Below are positions 28,273-36,630 of a stretch of 64,000 bases of DNA, piece after piece; position 1 is the stretch's first letter; each line of letters opens with the position of its first letter. The stretch is from Candidatus Faecicola pullistercoris (GTDB lineage: Bacteria > Bacillota > Clostridia > Christensenellales > CAG-917), in assembly GCA_018714105.1 (NCBI GenBank), contig DVNW01000008.1, forward strand, positions 1 through 64,000, given 5' to 3'. The notes under the pieces were generated by a model. It saw only the letters and a program-made list of their open reading frames with translations. It was not told the origin of the DNA and did not search any database. Made by a program: the position numbers and the translations under genes.

Positions 28273-28348
28273 GGGGGTATAGCTCAGCTGGGAGAGCATC
28301 TGCCTTACAAGCAGAGGGTCATAGGTTCGAGCCCTATTGCCCCCACCA
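28273..28348 (+). tRNA. tRNA-Val (anticodon TAC)
   Basis: A 76-nt cloverleaf. Acceptor GGGGGTA/TGCCCCC has one G-U pair; the anticodon loop is CTTACAA, the T arm ATAGG-TTCGAGC-CCTAT, and CCA is encoded. Confidence 0.95.
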
Positions 28349-28374
28349 CCATAAAATTTAATACGCCGTAATAT

Positions 28375-28449
28375 GCGGGAGTGGCTCAGTGGTAGAGCGT
28401 CGCCTTGCCAAGGCGAATGTCGCGGGTCCGAATCCCGTCTCCCGCTCCA
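28375..28449 (+). tRNA. tRNA-Gly (anticodon GCC)
   Basis: A 75-nt cloverleaf with acceptor GCGGGAG/CTCCCGC, anticodon stem CGCCT/AGGCG around TTGCCAA, and encoded CCA. Confidence 0.95.
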
Positions 28450-28453
28450 ATAC

Positions 28454-28527
28454 GGCACCATCGCCAAGTGGTAAGGCACGGGCCTGCAAAGCCTTGACCC
28501 CCAGTTCGAATCTGGGTGGTGCCTCCA
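28454..28527 (+). tRNA. tRNA-Cys (anticodon GCA)
   Basis: A 74-nt cloverleaf with acceptor GGCACCA/TGGTGCC, anticodon GCA, T-loop TTCGAAT and encoded CCA. It is 4 nt after tRNA-Gly. Confidence 0.95.
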
Positions 28528-28535
28528 TTAAAAAC

Positions 28536-28622
28536 GCCGAAGTGGCGGAATAGGCAGACGCAAGGGACTTAAAATCCCTCGGGGGAAACTCCGTATCGGT
28601 TCAAGTCCGATCTCCGGCACCA
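28536..28622 (+). tRNA. tRNA-Leu (anticodon TAA), type II
   Basis: An 87-nt tRNA with a long variable arm (CGGGG-gaaa-CTCCG), anticodon loop CTTAAAA and encoded CCA. The acceptor pairs GCCGAAG with CTCCGGC, leaving an A5-C68 mismatch; the other stems are intact. Confidence 0.93.
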
Positions 28623-28626
28623 ACTT

Positions 28627-28655
28627 AAGGTACACCTTGCGTGTGCCTTTTGTTT
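28627..28655 (+). terminator. Terminator of the tRNA cluster
   Basis: AAGGTACAC-cttgc-GTGTGCCTT with one G-T wobble, followed by TTGTTTTGT. Confidence 0.8.
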
Positions 28656-28669
28656 TGTCTTTTTTTTGC

Positions 28670-28698
28670 TTGAAAAGCGTTGCGGTATATATTATAAT
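28670..28698 (+). promoter_or_regulatory. Promoter of the GH26 lipoprotein gene
   Basis: TTGAAA, 17-bp spacer, TATAAT, 48 bp before the ATG. Confidence 0.7.
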
Positions 28699-28745
28699 TG
28701 AATTAAAAAGTCAGTATTAGTTATGCAGTTTTGACGGGGGACGAT

Positions 28746-29933
28746 ATGAAGCCGAAATTCAAAGCCGTTGCAATTGTCACGGCAATAGCGATTTGTTTAT
28801 CCGTCGTGCTCGGCGGGTGCGGCTATTCGCGTATAAAGGTGGAGGATTCGCATTATGCACGGGCGGATGCTGATTTGATCAATCCCGACGCTACGGAAAA
28901 CGCGAAAGAGCTTATGCGCTATCTGAAAAGCGTTTACGGTACAGGTGTTATAAGCGGGCAGTACGTTAACGAATACGAAAATTTCGATGCTCCCGAATTC
29001 CGCGTCGACGAAAATGATCCGCAAAGTCCGCGCACCGTGTTCAAAGCCAACGAGTTGCAGGCGGTGTATAAAGTAACCGGCGAATATCCCGCTCTTATCG
29101 GACTCGACGTATCGGGTATAGAATGCGGCGAAAAGTGTTATTCGACAGAACAAGCTGCAGAATGGCATAATGCGGGAGGTATAGTTACGCTTTGCTGGCA
29201 CTGGAAAATCGATAATTTCGACGGCAAGCCTCGCGAATTTTATACCGAAAAAACGGATTTCAATCTCAGAAAAACACTGCGAAACAAAGACAGCGAGCAA
29301 TATAAAGGGCTTATTAAGGACATCGACGTCGTTTCCGCTGAACTCAAAAAACTTTACGAGGCCGACGTTCCGGTGCTATGGCGGCCGCTTCATGAGGCCG
29401 GCGGCGGCTGGTTTTGGTGGGGAGCAAGCGGCAAAAACGCATATAAGGAATTATGGGATATTCTTTATGACCGCATGGTGAATTACCACGGACTCGATAA
29501 TCTTATATGGGTTTACAACGGGCAGGAGCCCGATTGGTACGTAGGTGACGATAAGTGCGATATCATAGGCGACGATCCGTATTATCTCAACAACGAAAGA
29601 GAACGATATCTGAAAGATACGGCTAATTCGGAAAGATTTAAAAAAACCTATGCCGCCAGTTCGGCAAAAATGATTATGATGAGCGAAAACGATTTTGTCT
29701 TCGATATAGACTCGGCTTTCAGGCAGAATACGCGTTGGCTTACTTTCTGCACGTGGTGCAGGGAATTCGTCTGCGTTTACGAGCAGGGTGAGGACGGCAA
29801 TTATTATACGAAACCCGAGTACGGCGCAATGTGCTCGACGGAAGACGAACTGAAATCTGCTTACCATAACGCACGTACCATTACTCTTTCAGACCTTGTT
29901 TCGAGCGGGCAATATAATCCCGTACGGGGCTAA
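28746..29933 (+). CDS. Glycoside hydrolase family 26 lipoprotein (beta-mannanase-like)
   Basis: A 395-residue exported lipoprotein. A signal peptide with a lysine start and hydrophobic core ends in the lipobox LGGC (C near residue 25). The catalytic domain has WRPLHEAGGGWFWWG, with E217 as the expected acid/base, and MMSEND, with E314 as the expected nucleophile; both fit clan GH-A family 26. It would cut beta-1,4-mannan or a related glycan at the cell surface. I use the ATG at 28746, since the track start at 28731 adds five residues ahead of a clean signal peptide. No other carbohydrate genes adjoin, so the substrate is uncertain. Confidence 0.85.
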   Translation: MKPKFKAVAIVTAIAICLSVVLGGCGYSRIKVEDSHYARADADLINPDATENAKELMRYLKSVYGTGVISGQYVNEYENFDAPEFRVDENDPQSPRTVFKANELQAVYKVTGEYPALIGLDVSGIECGEKCYSTEQAAEWHNAGGIVTLCWHWKIDNFDGKPREFYTEKTDFNLRKTLRNKDSEQYKGLIKDIDVVSAELKKLYEADVPVLWRPLHEAGGGWFWWGASGKNAYKELWDILYDRMVNYHGLDNLIWVYNGQEPDWYVGDDKCDIIGDDPYYLNNERERYLKDTANSERFKKTYAASSAKMIMMSENDFVFDIDSAFRQNTRWLTFCTWCREFVCVYEQGEDGNYYTKPEYGAMCSTEDELKSAYHNARTITLSDLVSSGQYNPVRG

Positions 29934-29959
29934 GGTCAGTCAGGGCTGCAAGAGGTTGT

Positions 29960-30934
29960 ATGGATTTTGTTTTTTTCGATATCGAATGTGCGAACTGTTA
30001 CGACGGAAAGGGGAAACCCTGTACTTTCGGGTACGTGATAACAGACGAAAATTTCAGGGTAAAGGAATCGGACGATATCCTTATCAATCCGCGTGCGCCG
30101 TGGGATTTTTACGTGCGCAAAAAAATAATCAGATACGACCTCAAAGAGTTTGACAAGGCGCCCGAATTCGACGGCGTTTATCCCGCTATCAAACGCATAA
30201 TGACCGCGCGCGACCGAATGGTTTTCGGTTATTCGGTGCAAAACGATATCAAATTTTTATACGACGCCTGCGAGCGCTACGGTTGCAGACAGCCCGTCTA
30301 CGATTATATAGACGTATCGCTCGTTTATAAAACGGTAAAAAGGCTTAAAGACGAAGCGTCGCTTTCGGCGGCGGTAGCCGAATACGGCAGCGTTTTCGAG
30401 GGCGAAAAGCATAAAAGCGTGGACGACGCATTCAACACCATGACGGTATTCAAAAACCTTTGCGTCGAACTCAACCTGACTTCAACCGAGGCGGTATCCG
30501 AATTTTTCAGCGGTTGCGGAGGAAACAGCCTGTTTAAAATCAAGCTGTTCGGCGTAAAAAACCTGAACGAAATCGAAAGCGTGAAAGATTTCTGCAACCT
30601 TAAAAACAAATTCAAAAAGCCCGCCGAGACGTACGTATCCGAAGGCAGGGAAAAAACCGTTTTCCGTTGCAGGCTTACCGGAAAAAGGGTTGCGGTCAAC
30701 CACTCGTTTTTCTCCGACGATTTTATTGCGGCTCTGAAACTTCTGAAAAGGATGAAGCAGTCGGGTATAGCGACAGTGAGGAGAGGGCTGCCTTTCGACT
30801 TTATTCTTACGGGCAAAAAAGAGGAGCGGGAAGGCGGCAAAAAAGAACTGGACGCAACCGATATGCTGCAAATTCTGGGTATGTCTTCCGACGAGCTTGC
30901 TCAAACCTCTTTGCCTGATTTTAAAATAAAATAG
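29960..30934 (+). CDS. DnaQ-like DEDDh 3'-5' exonuclease domain protein
   Basis: A 324-residue protein. Residues 1-175 form an RNase T/DnaQ-type exonuclease: FFDIECAN (motif I, D and E), the FGYSVQNDIKFLYD region (motif II) and HKSVDDAFNT (motif III, H and D). The C-terminal 150 residues contain a region around FRCRLTGKRVAVNHSFFS that loosely resembles a BRCT-type fold and then a basic tail; I cannot assign it firmly. The ATG follows AAGAGG. It lies 26 bp after the GH26 gene without a terminator, though the two have no obvious functional link. Confidence 0.78.
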   Translation: MDFVFFDIECANCYDGKGKPCTFGYVITDENFRVKESDDILINPRAPWDFYVRKKIIRYDLKEFDKAPEFDGVYPAIKRIMTARDRMVFGYSVQNDIKFLYDACERYGCRQPVYDYIDVSLVYKTVKRLKDEASLSAAVAEYGSVFEGEKHKSVDDAFNTMTVFKNLCVELNLTSTEAVSEFFSGCGGNSLFKIKLFGVKNLNEIESVKDFCNLKNKFKKPAETYVSEGREKTVFRCRLTGKRVAVNHSFFSDDFIAALKLLKRMKQSGIATVRRGLPFDFILTGKKEEREGGKKELDATDMLQILGMSSDELAQTSLPDFKIK

Positions 30935-31025
30935 GCGATTGCCGCTAAATTTGGCGCATATTACCGTTATAGTATTATAAATTTCGCCTTAATTTTAAAC
31001 GGTTTTATAAACTGATTCAGGCAGG

Positions 31026-31055
31026 TTGACAAGATTTTCGTACTCATAGTAAAAT
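31026..31055 (+). promoter_or_regulatory. Promoter of the aldo/keto reductase gene
   Basis: TTGACA, 18-bp spacer, TAAAAT, 26 bp before the ATG. Confidence 0.65.
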
Positions 31056-31081
31056 AAAAAAATAAAATTTACGGTGAAGTT

Positions 31082-31933
31082 ATGGATATTAAAAATTTTT
31101 ATAAAACTTTATCCAACGGTGTTAAAATGCCGGCTTTGGGTTACGGTACTTACAAGAGCCCGGAAGGTAAACTCTGCGTCGAAGGCGTCGCTGCGGCTTT
31201 GCAGACGGGGTATAGACATATAGATACCGCTTCGTTTTACATGAACGAAAAAAGCGTGGGCGAGGGAATAAGGCTGAGCGGTGTAAAACGCAACGAAATA
31301 TTTCTCGTTACAAAGGTGTGGAACGACGATCAGGGCTACGATAACGCCCTAAGAAGTTTTGAAGAAAGCGCGCGCAGGCTGGGCGTCGATTATATAGACA
31401 TGCTTCTGATTCACTGGCCCGTCGCGTTCAGATACAGAGACGAGTATCCCGAAAGGTTTTTGCAGACGTGGAAAGCCTTTGAAAAACTGTACGGACAAAA
31501 GGCGGTAAGGGCGATAGGGGTGTGCAACTGCCTGCCTCATCATCTCAGAACGCTTCTTAAAACCGCCGAGGTTAAACCTGCGGTAAATCAGATTGAACTG
31601 CATATCGGTTATACGCAGAAAGAGGCCGCCGATTATTCGGTTTCCGAGGGGATTGCCGTCGAGGCCTGGAGCCCCGTGGCAAAGGGTAAGGCTCTTGCGT
31701 TGCCCGAAGTCAGGGCTCTTGCCGATAAGTACGGGCGCACTCCCGCGCAGATAGCCATAAGATGGTGTATCGACAAGGGATACGTTCCTCTTCCTAAGTC
31801 CGTAACGCCGGAACGGATAAAGGAAAACGCCGACGTCTTCGGTTTTTCGCTGTCCGCCGACGACATCGCTATGCTCGACGCGGTAAGCGACATAGGAAGG
31901 TTGGGCAGTTATCCCGACGACTGTCCGTTCTGA
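31082..31933 (+). CDS. Aldo/keto reductase
   Basis: A 283-residue NADPH-dependent oxidoreductase with a TIM-barrel fold. The catalytic tetrad is visible: D and Y in HIDTASFYMNE, K in VTKVWN, H in LLIHWPV. The C-terminal cofactor block LPKSVTPERIKEN is present. This pattern fits the AKR5-type diketogulonate reductase/prostaglandin F synthase-like subgroup common in Firmicutes, but the natural substrate cannot be read from sequence. The HAD gene follows by 2 bp, so they are cotranscribed. Confidence 0.9.
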   Translation: MDIKNFYKTLSNGVKMPALGYGTYKSPEGKLCVEGVAAALQTGYRHIDTASFYMNEKSVGEGIRLSGVKRNEIFLVTKVWNDDQGYDNALRSFEESARRLGVDYIDMLLIHWPVAFRYRDEYPERFLQTWKAFEKLYGQKAVRAIGVCNCLPHHLRTLLKTAEVKPAVNQIELHIGYTQKEAADYSVSEGIAVEAWSPVAKGKALALPEVRALADKYGRTPAQIAIRWCIDKGYVPLPKSVTPERIKENADVFGFSLSADDIAMLDAVSDIGRLGSYPDDCPF

Positions 31934-31935
31934 TT

Positions 31936-32604
31936 ATGGCTTTTTCCGAAATCATATGGGACTATAACGGCACGGTTCTGGACGATCTTGACATCTCAAT
32001 CGTTTCGATGAATACTTTGCTTGAAAGGCGGAGCATGCCTTTGCTTGCAGGCAGAAAGGAATATCTTGCCAAATTCGGTTTTCCCGTGATCGATTATTAT
32101 AAAAAATGCGGGTTTGAATTCTCGGCGGAGTCTTTCGACGCGGTTGCCGAGGAGTTCATTTCGGTCTACTACCGCAATATGGAAAGCGCATTGCCGAAAG
32201 AGGGCATTGTCCCGCTGATGGAAAAGCTTTGCGGATTGGGCATAGAGCAATATATAGTTTCCGCCGCCGAGACGGGCTGGATAAAACGAAACGCGCAAAA
32301 ACTGGGCATTATAAAATACATAAAGGGCGTGGTTGGCGACGACGGCATCCTTGCGCACGGCAAAACGGAATATGCCAAGCGTTGGCTTGACGGAAGAAAG
32401 GTCGATCCCGAAAAGTGTCTTTATATCGGCGATACCCTGCATGACGCGCAGACCGCCGCCGCGCTGGGTACGGGGTGCGTACTCGTTTCTTACGGCCATT
32501 GCCTCAAAAGCAAACTGCTGGCAACGGGATATCCCGTAGTGGACAGCACGGAGTCGCTTACGGAATTCGTACTTGACAATATCGTAAAAAATAGTAGACG
32601 TTAA
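31936..32604 (+). CDS. HAD-family hydrolase (phosphatase-like)
   Basis: A 222-residue HAD hydrolase. Motif I reads WDYNGTVLDD: the nucleophile Asp is kept, but the second position, usually Asp, is Asn; this DxNGT form is common to one clade of phosphoglycolate-phosphatase-like proteins. Motif II is VSAAETG, with a lysine downstream, and motif IV is YIGDTLHDAQTA. It is cotranscribed with the aldo/keto reductase, which may hint at clearing a phosphorylated by-product; that is a guess. Confidence 0.85.
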   Translation: MAFSEIIWDYNGTVLDDLDISIVSMNTLLERRSMPLLAGRKEYLAKFGFPVIDYYKKCGFEFSAESFDAVAEEFISVYYRNMESALPKEGIVPLMEKLCGLGIEQYIVSAAETGWIKRNAQKLGIIKYIKGVVGDDGILAHGKTEYAKRWLDGRKVDPEKCLYIGDTLHDAQTAAALGTGCVLVSYGHCLKSKLLATGYPVVDSTESLTEFVLDNIVKNSRR

Positions 32605-32676
32605 ATACGGATTTGTCTTTAAAAAGCCCGTATAATATGGCGTTTTTAATTTTTATATTGTTAAAAAATTGTTGTA

Positions 32677-32705
32677 TTGACAACTTTTGATTTATATAGT
32701 ATAAT
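32677..32705 (+). promoter_or_regulatory. Consensus promoter of citrate synthase gene
   Basis: TTGACA, 17-bp spacer, TATAAT: a perfect sigma-A consensus, 63 bp before the ATG. Confidence 0.85.
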
Positions 32706-32768
32706 GTAAAATATTTGTTTTTATGGGATTTTCCGCATAGGTATGCGGCTCTTTGCAAGGAGGTATAT

Positions 32769-34139
32769 ATGAGCGAGTTTGAATTCTTCTCCTCTGAAGT
32801 TTCCGACAAAATAGTCGAGCTCGGCAAAAAAGCCAGACAGAGTACTATTATCGACAGCTCCTGGTACACGAAATACGACGTAAAACGCGGTCTCAGGGAT
32901 CTGGACGGAAAAGGCGTATTGGCCGGGCTTACCGAAATATCCGAAATACAGGCTTTCAGTAAGGACGAACAGGGCAATAAAGTGCCTATGGACGGCGAAC
33001 TTTATTACCGCGGTATAGGTATTCAGGACCTTATAGGAGGGTTTATAAAAGAGGACCGTTTCGGGTTTGAAGAGGTTACCTATCTTTTGCTTTTCGGAGA
33101 ACTGCCTAATAAAAGTCAGCTTAAATCTTTCAAGCGCATCCTGTCGGGCTTCCGCACGCTTCCCACGAGTTTTGTGCGCGACATAATAATGAAAGCACCT
33201 TCCGCAGACCTTATGAACGTACTCGCGCGATCGGTGCTTATACTTTACAGTTACGACGACCATGCCGACGATACCGGAATAGCCAACGTATTGAGGCAGT
33301 GCTTACAGCTTATCGCGCAATTTCCGCTTATATCGGTGTACGGACATCAGGTGGCCAGGCATTATCATCACGGCGACAGTCTTATAATTCATCAACCCGA
33401 CAAAAAGCTGTCTATTGCGGAAAATATACTTCACCTTCTCAGGGAGGACAGCAAGTTTACCAAACTCGAAGCACGGGTTCTTGACATGTGCCTAATTCTT
33501 CATGCCGAGCACGGCGGCGGCAACAACAGCAGCTTTACCATGCACGTAGTAAGTTCCACGGGCACGGATACCTATTCCGCGGTTGCGGCGTCGCTGGGCG
33601 CTTTAAAAGGTCCGCGGCACGGCGGCGCCAACATAAAGGCGATACGCATGATGGACGACCTTAAAGCCAACGTGAAAAACTATTCCGACAAATACGTCGA
33701 GCATTACATAGCAAAACTACTTGACAAAAAGGCGTTTGACAAGGCAGGCTTGGTTTACGGAATGGGGCATGCGGTATATTCGCTGTCCGATCCCAGGGCG
33801 GTTATTCTTAAAAAATACGCCCGATTGCTTGCCGAAGAAAAGGGTATGCAGGAAGAGTTCGATCTTTACGACAGAGTGGAAAGAATCGCTTCCGAACTTA
33901 TTTCCGAGCGTCGTAAGATTTATAAAGGCGTTTCGGCAAACGTGGACTTTTATTCGGGATTCGTTTACAGAATGCTCGGTCTGCCCGAGGAGTTGTTTGC
34001 GCCCATATTCGCCGTTTCGCGCATTACCGGCTGGAGCGCGCACCGCATAGAGGAGCTCAGCAACAACGGTAAAATCATCCGTCCCGGATACGAAAGCGTC
34101 TGCGCTCGCAAGTCCTACGTTCCAATAGACGAAAGATAA
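32769..34139 (+). CDS. Citrate synthase
   Basis: A 456-residue enzyme condensing acetyl-CoA with oxaloacetate; some relatives are 2-methylcitrate synthases. The catalytic regions HAEHGGGNNSSFT (His), GMGHAVYSLSDPRA (His) and VDFYSGFVYRML (Asp) are intact. The ATG at 32769 follows AAGGAGG; the track's 32715 start lies in the leader. It has a perfect promoter and its own terminator, so it is a single-gene unit. No other TCA-cycle genes occur in the window, which suggests an anabolic role supplying 2-oxoglutarate or glutamate. Confidence 0.9.
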   Translation: MSEFEFFSSEVSDKIVELGKKARQSTIIDSSWYTKYDVKRGLRDLDGKGVLAGLTEISEIQAFSKDEQGNKVPMDGELYYRGIGIQDLIGGFIKEDRFGFEEVTYLLLFGELPNKSQLKSFKRILSGFRTLPTSFVRDIIMKAPSADLMNVLARSVLILYSYDDHADDTGIANVLRQCLQLIAQFPLISVYGHQVARHYHHGDSLIIHQPDKKLSIAENILHLLREDSKFTKLEARVLDMCLILHAEHGGGNNSSFTMHVVSSTGTDTYSAVAASLGALKGPRHGGANIKAIRMMDDLKANVKNYSDKYVEHYIAKLLDKKAFDKAGLVYGMGHAVYSLSDPRAVILKKYARLLAEEKGMQEEFDLYDRVERIASELISERRKIYKGVSANVDFYSGFVYRMLGLPEELFAPIFAVSRITGWSAHRIEELSNNGKIIRPGYESVCARKSYVPIDER

Positions 34140-34168
34140 ACACGGATACGACTTAATTAATTTTCATA

Positions 34169-34200
34169 AACCTTGCCGTAAGGCAGGGTTTTGTTTTTTC
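34169..34200 (+). terminator. Terminator after citrate synthase
   Basis: AACCTTGCC-gtaa-GGCAGGGTT followed by TTGTTTTTT. Confidence 0.85.
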
Positions 34201-34342
34201 CCGACATAATTATACGGGCTCCGGCATAAGTTAATTCAGGGTGCGGAATATTCCCGACCGACCGATTTCGGCGCGAATATTTCTTTTTCGTCGTAAAGCG
34301 ACGTTTTGCGACAGTCAAAATCAATTAATATAGAGGTGCCGA

Positions 34343-35122
34343 ATGTTTTGGGTTTTTAAATTTAAAAACGTCGTAAAAGTACTCGTGGCGATAATAGCCG
34401 TAATTACCGTAACGGTAACGGCGGCGGTAGGACAGAGCGTAACGGCGGCTAATTACGGCGTGCGCAAACTTCCCGTCTACGGCGTGGACAGGGGAGATAA
34501 AACGGTAGCGCTTACCTTTGACGCCGCCTGGGGCGCGGATAAAACGGATAAAATACTGGAAATTCTGGACGAGTACGGGGCAAAGGCCACCTTCTTTCTG
34601 GTAGGATTCTGGCTTGACGACTATCCCGACGAGGTTAAAAAGATCGACGCCGCCGGTCACGAAATCGGCAATCACAGTAAAAACCACCTTAACATGAGCG
34701 GCCTTGACAAGTCCGAACAGGTCAAAGAGATAACGTCGGTCAACGAACAGATTAAAAATCTCACGGGAAAGACTCCGCGATTTTTCCGTCCGCCTTTCGG
34801 CGACTATAACAACAGCCTTATCGAAAGCGTGGAGCAGCAGTCGATGATAGCCGTTCAGTGGTCGGTGGACAGCCTGGACTGGAAAGGCCTTTCCGCCGCT
34901 CAGATAGCCGACAGGGTGCTTGCCAAGGTAACGGACGGCTCAATAATACTTTGTCACAACAACAGCGACCATATAGTCGAGGCCCTGCCGCTTATACTTA
35001 TAGGTCTTGAAAACAAGGGATATAAACCGGTTACGATGTCCGAACTCGTATATACGGAAAATTACAGTATCGACAATAACGGAATACAGCATTTAAACAA
35101 TCAAGGCAAACAGGAGGAATAG
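34343..35122 (+). CDS. pdaB: Polysaccharide deacetylase, PdaB-like sporulation family
   Basis: A 259-residue NodB-domain deacetylase with an N-terminal signal-anchor (FKNVVKVLVAIIAVITVTVTAAV). Catalytic motifs: VALTFDAAWGAD (the TFD aspartate), HEIGNHSKNHL (metal His pair), RPPFGDYN and ILCHNNSDH. In PdaB of Bacillus the second motif-1 residue also departs from Asp and the protein is needed for late spore maturation, so a forespore role is inferred. The ATG has GAGGTG four bases upstream. It is followed 1 bp later by the SSB-like gene. Confidence 0.85.
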   Translation: MFWVFKFKNVVKVLVAIIAVITVTVTAAVGQSVTAANYGVRKLPVYGVDRGDKTVALTFDAAWGADKTDKILEILDEYGAKATFFLVGFWLDDYPDEVKKIDAAGHEIGNHSKNHLNMSGLDKSEQVKEITSVNEQIKNLTGKTPRFFRPPFGDYNNSLIESVEQQSMIAVQWSVDSLDWKGLSAAQIADRVLAKVTDGSIILCHNNSDHIVEALPLILIGLENKGYKPVTMSELVYTENYSIDNNGIQHLNNQGKQEE

Positions 35123-35123
35123 C

Positions 35124-35768
35124 ATGAATTACCACGAGATGGAAAACAATCAGGTACGGCTTACGGGTACGATAACCGGAAAACCCAGATTCAGCCACGA
35201 AGTTTTGGGAGAGGGATTTTTCGAGCTCAGTTTAAGCGTTAAACGGCTTTCGGGCCAGGAGGATATAATACCGCTTACCGTATCCGAAAGACTTTTGGAA
35301 AATCACGAAACGCAGGAAGGGCAGACGCTTTGTGTTGCGGGTCAGTTCAGAAGCTACAATAAGCAGGAAAACGAAAAAAGCAAACTGATGCTTACCGTTT
35401 TCGTAAGAGAAATATTAAGCGGAAACGAAGAAGAAAATCCCAACGTCATAAAACTTACGGGATACGTCTGCAAACAACCCGTTTACAGGACTACGCCGTT
35501 CAAACGCGAGATATGCGATATACTTCTTGCGGTGAACAGGGCGTATAACAAATCCGATTATATACCGTGTATAGCATGGGGCAGAAACGCCCGTTATGCG
35601 GCAAATTTCCGCGTAGGCGAAAAAATCACGGTTACGGGACGTATACAAAGCCGCAATTATCAGAAAGCCGTGGGCGACGAAACGGTAACCAAAACGGCTT
35701 TCGAAGTTTCGGTAAGCAAGATAGATAAGGCCGATTCAGTCGAGGAATACACTCAAAGTATTATATAA
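35124..35768 (+). CDS. SSB-like protein with two tandem OB folds
   Basis: A 214-residue protein that reads as two single-strand-binding OB domains: residues about 8-95 (NQVRLTGTITGKPRFSHE) and about 108-205 (NVIKLTGYVCKQPVYRTTP...DILLAVNR). The second copy best keeps the SSB pattern, with AWGRNARYA in place of FWGKQAE. There is no acidic C-terminal tail, so it is probably not the replicative SSB. An AGGAGG site precedes the ATG. Cotranscription with pdaB suggests stationary-phase or sporulation use, by inference. Confidence 0.72.
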   Translation: MNYHEMENNQVRLTGTITGKPRFSHEVLGEGFFELSLSVKRLSGQEDIIPLTVSERLLENHETQEGQTLCVAGQFRSYNKQENEKSKLMLTVFVREILSGNEEENPNVIKLTGYVCKQPVYRTTPFKREICDILLAVNRAYNKSDYIPCIAWGRNARYAANFRVGEKITVTGRIQSRNYQKAVGDETVTKTAFEVSVSKIDKADSVEEYTQSII

Positions 35769-35813
35769 AAAGCACATTGTTCATAATAATTTATCATTTG
35801 CTTAAATTTAAGG

Positions 35814-35838
35814 CCGCTCCTTTACGGTGCGGTTTTAA
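35814..35838 (+). terminator. Terminator after the SSB-like gene
   Basis: CCGCTCC-tttac-GGTGCGG (one T-T mismatch) followed by TTTTAAGTTTTATTTTT. Confidence 0.75.
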
Positions 35839-35874
35839 GTTTTATTTTTCAGGCCGCTTGTTTGCAAAAAAGTA

Positions 35875-35903
35875 TTGCTATATAAATTCAAGTATGTTAT
35901 AAT
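35875..35903 (+). promoter_or_regulatory. Promoter of the yggS-sepF unit
   Basis: TTGCTA, 17-bp spacer, TATAAT. It overlaps the upstream end of the track ORF, supporting the later ATG at 35935. Confidence 0.7.
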
Positions 35904-35934
35904 TTTTATGATAAATTTTACGGTTAGGCGCTTT

Positions 35935-36621
35935 ATGTGGTCAGACAGTATAGTTAAAAACCTTTCCGAAGTAAAAGCCCGTATCGGGGAAGCCGCGGCG
36001 GCAAGCGGCAGGGACGAGTCCCTTATTACCGTCGTAGCCGCAAGCAAAACACGCAGTCAGCAGACTTTGCGCGAGTTTGAAAAGCTCTGTCCGGGCAGTA
36101 TATTCGGCGAAAACAGGGTGCAGGAATTCAACCTTAAATATACGCCCGATCTGCAGTGGCATTTCATAGGCCGTTTGCAGACGAACAAGGTCAAATATCT
36201 CATAGGCAAAGTCGGACTTATTCATTCCGTCGACAACGTCAGACTGCTTGAAGAAATCGACAGGCTTTCCCTGAAAAGAAAGCTGCTTACCGACGTGCTT
36301 GTCGAGGTCAATACGGGCGGGGAGCTTTCCAAAGGCGGGCTGGCGCCGTCCGAAGTCGAAAAGTTCATTCTGGACGCGCAGCGTTATAAAGGGGTGGCGA
36401 TAAAGGGAATAATGTCCGTTATGCCTCACGTTACGGGACAGGCCCTTTGCGATTGTTATGCCCGTCTTAAAGAATTGTACGATTCGCTCTTTGCGGTTAA
36501 ATCGGACAATTACCGGAATCTGATACTGTCGGCGGGTATGAGCGAAGATTATGAAGTGGCCGTCAGGTACGGCAGTAATATGCTGAGATTGGGCAGAGCC
36601 CTTTTCGGCGAAAGATTATAG
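35935..36621 (+). CDS. YggS/PLPBP family pyridoxal phosphate homeostasis protein
   Basis: A 228-residue alanine-racemase-fold protein binding PLP. The lysine motif VVAASKT, GENRVQE, WHFIGRLQTNK and the phosphate-binding end LSAGMSEDYEVAVRYGSNMLRLGRALFG are present. In Bacillus this is YlmE, beside ylmF/sepF, the arrangement seen here (9 bp to sepF). I start at MWSDSIV because the promoter covers the earlier codons; the ribosome site is weak. Confidence 0.9.
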   Translation: MWSDSIVKNLSEVKARIGEAAAASGRDESLITVVAASKTRSQQTLREFEKLCPGSIFGENRVQEFNLKYTPDLQWHFIGRLQTNKVKYLIGKVGLIHSVDNVRLLEEIDRLSLKRKLLTDVLVEVNTGGELSKGGLAPSEVEKFILDAQRYKGVAIKGIMSVMPHVTGQALCDCYARLKELYDSLFAVKSDNYRNLILSAGMSEDYEVAVRYGSNMLRLGRALFGERL

Positions 36622-36630
36622 GAGGAGTTT

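Noticed and set aside
31936-32604. HAD protein as a catalytically dead enzyme because of DxN in motif I
   Set aside because: The DxNGT form is common to a whole clade of HAD proteins, so it is not evidence of inactivation.
34245-34254. Palindrome GGAATATTCC upstream of pdaB
   Set aside because: Only 10 bp with no promoter in register; it can occur by chance.
34306-34334. TTGCGA-17-TATAGA promoter in front of pdaB
   Set aside because: The -10 box overlaps the GAGGTG ribosome site, so a transcript from it would lack the Shine-Dalgarno.
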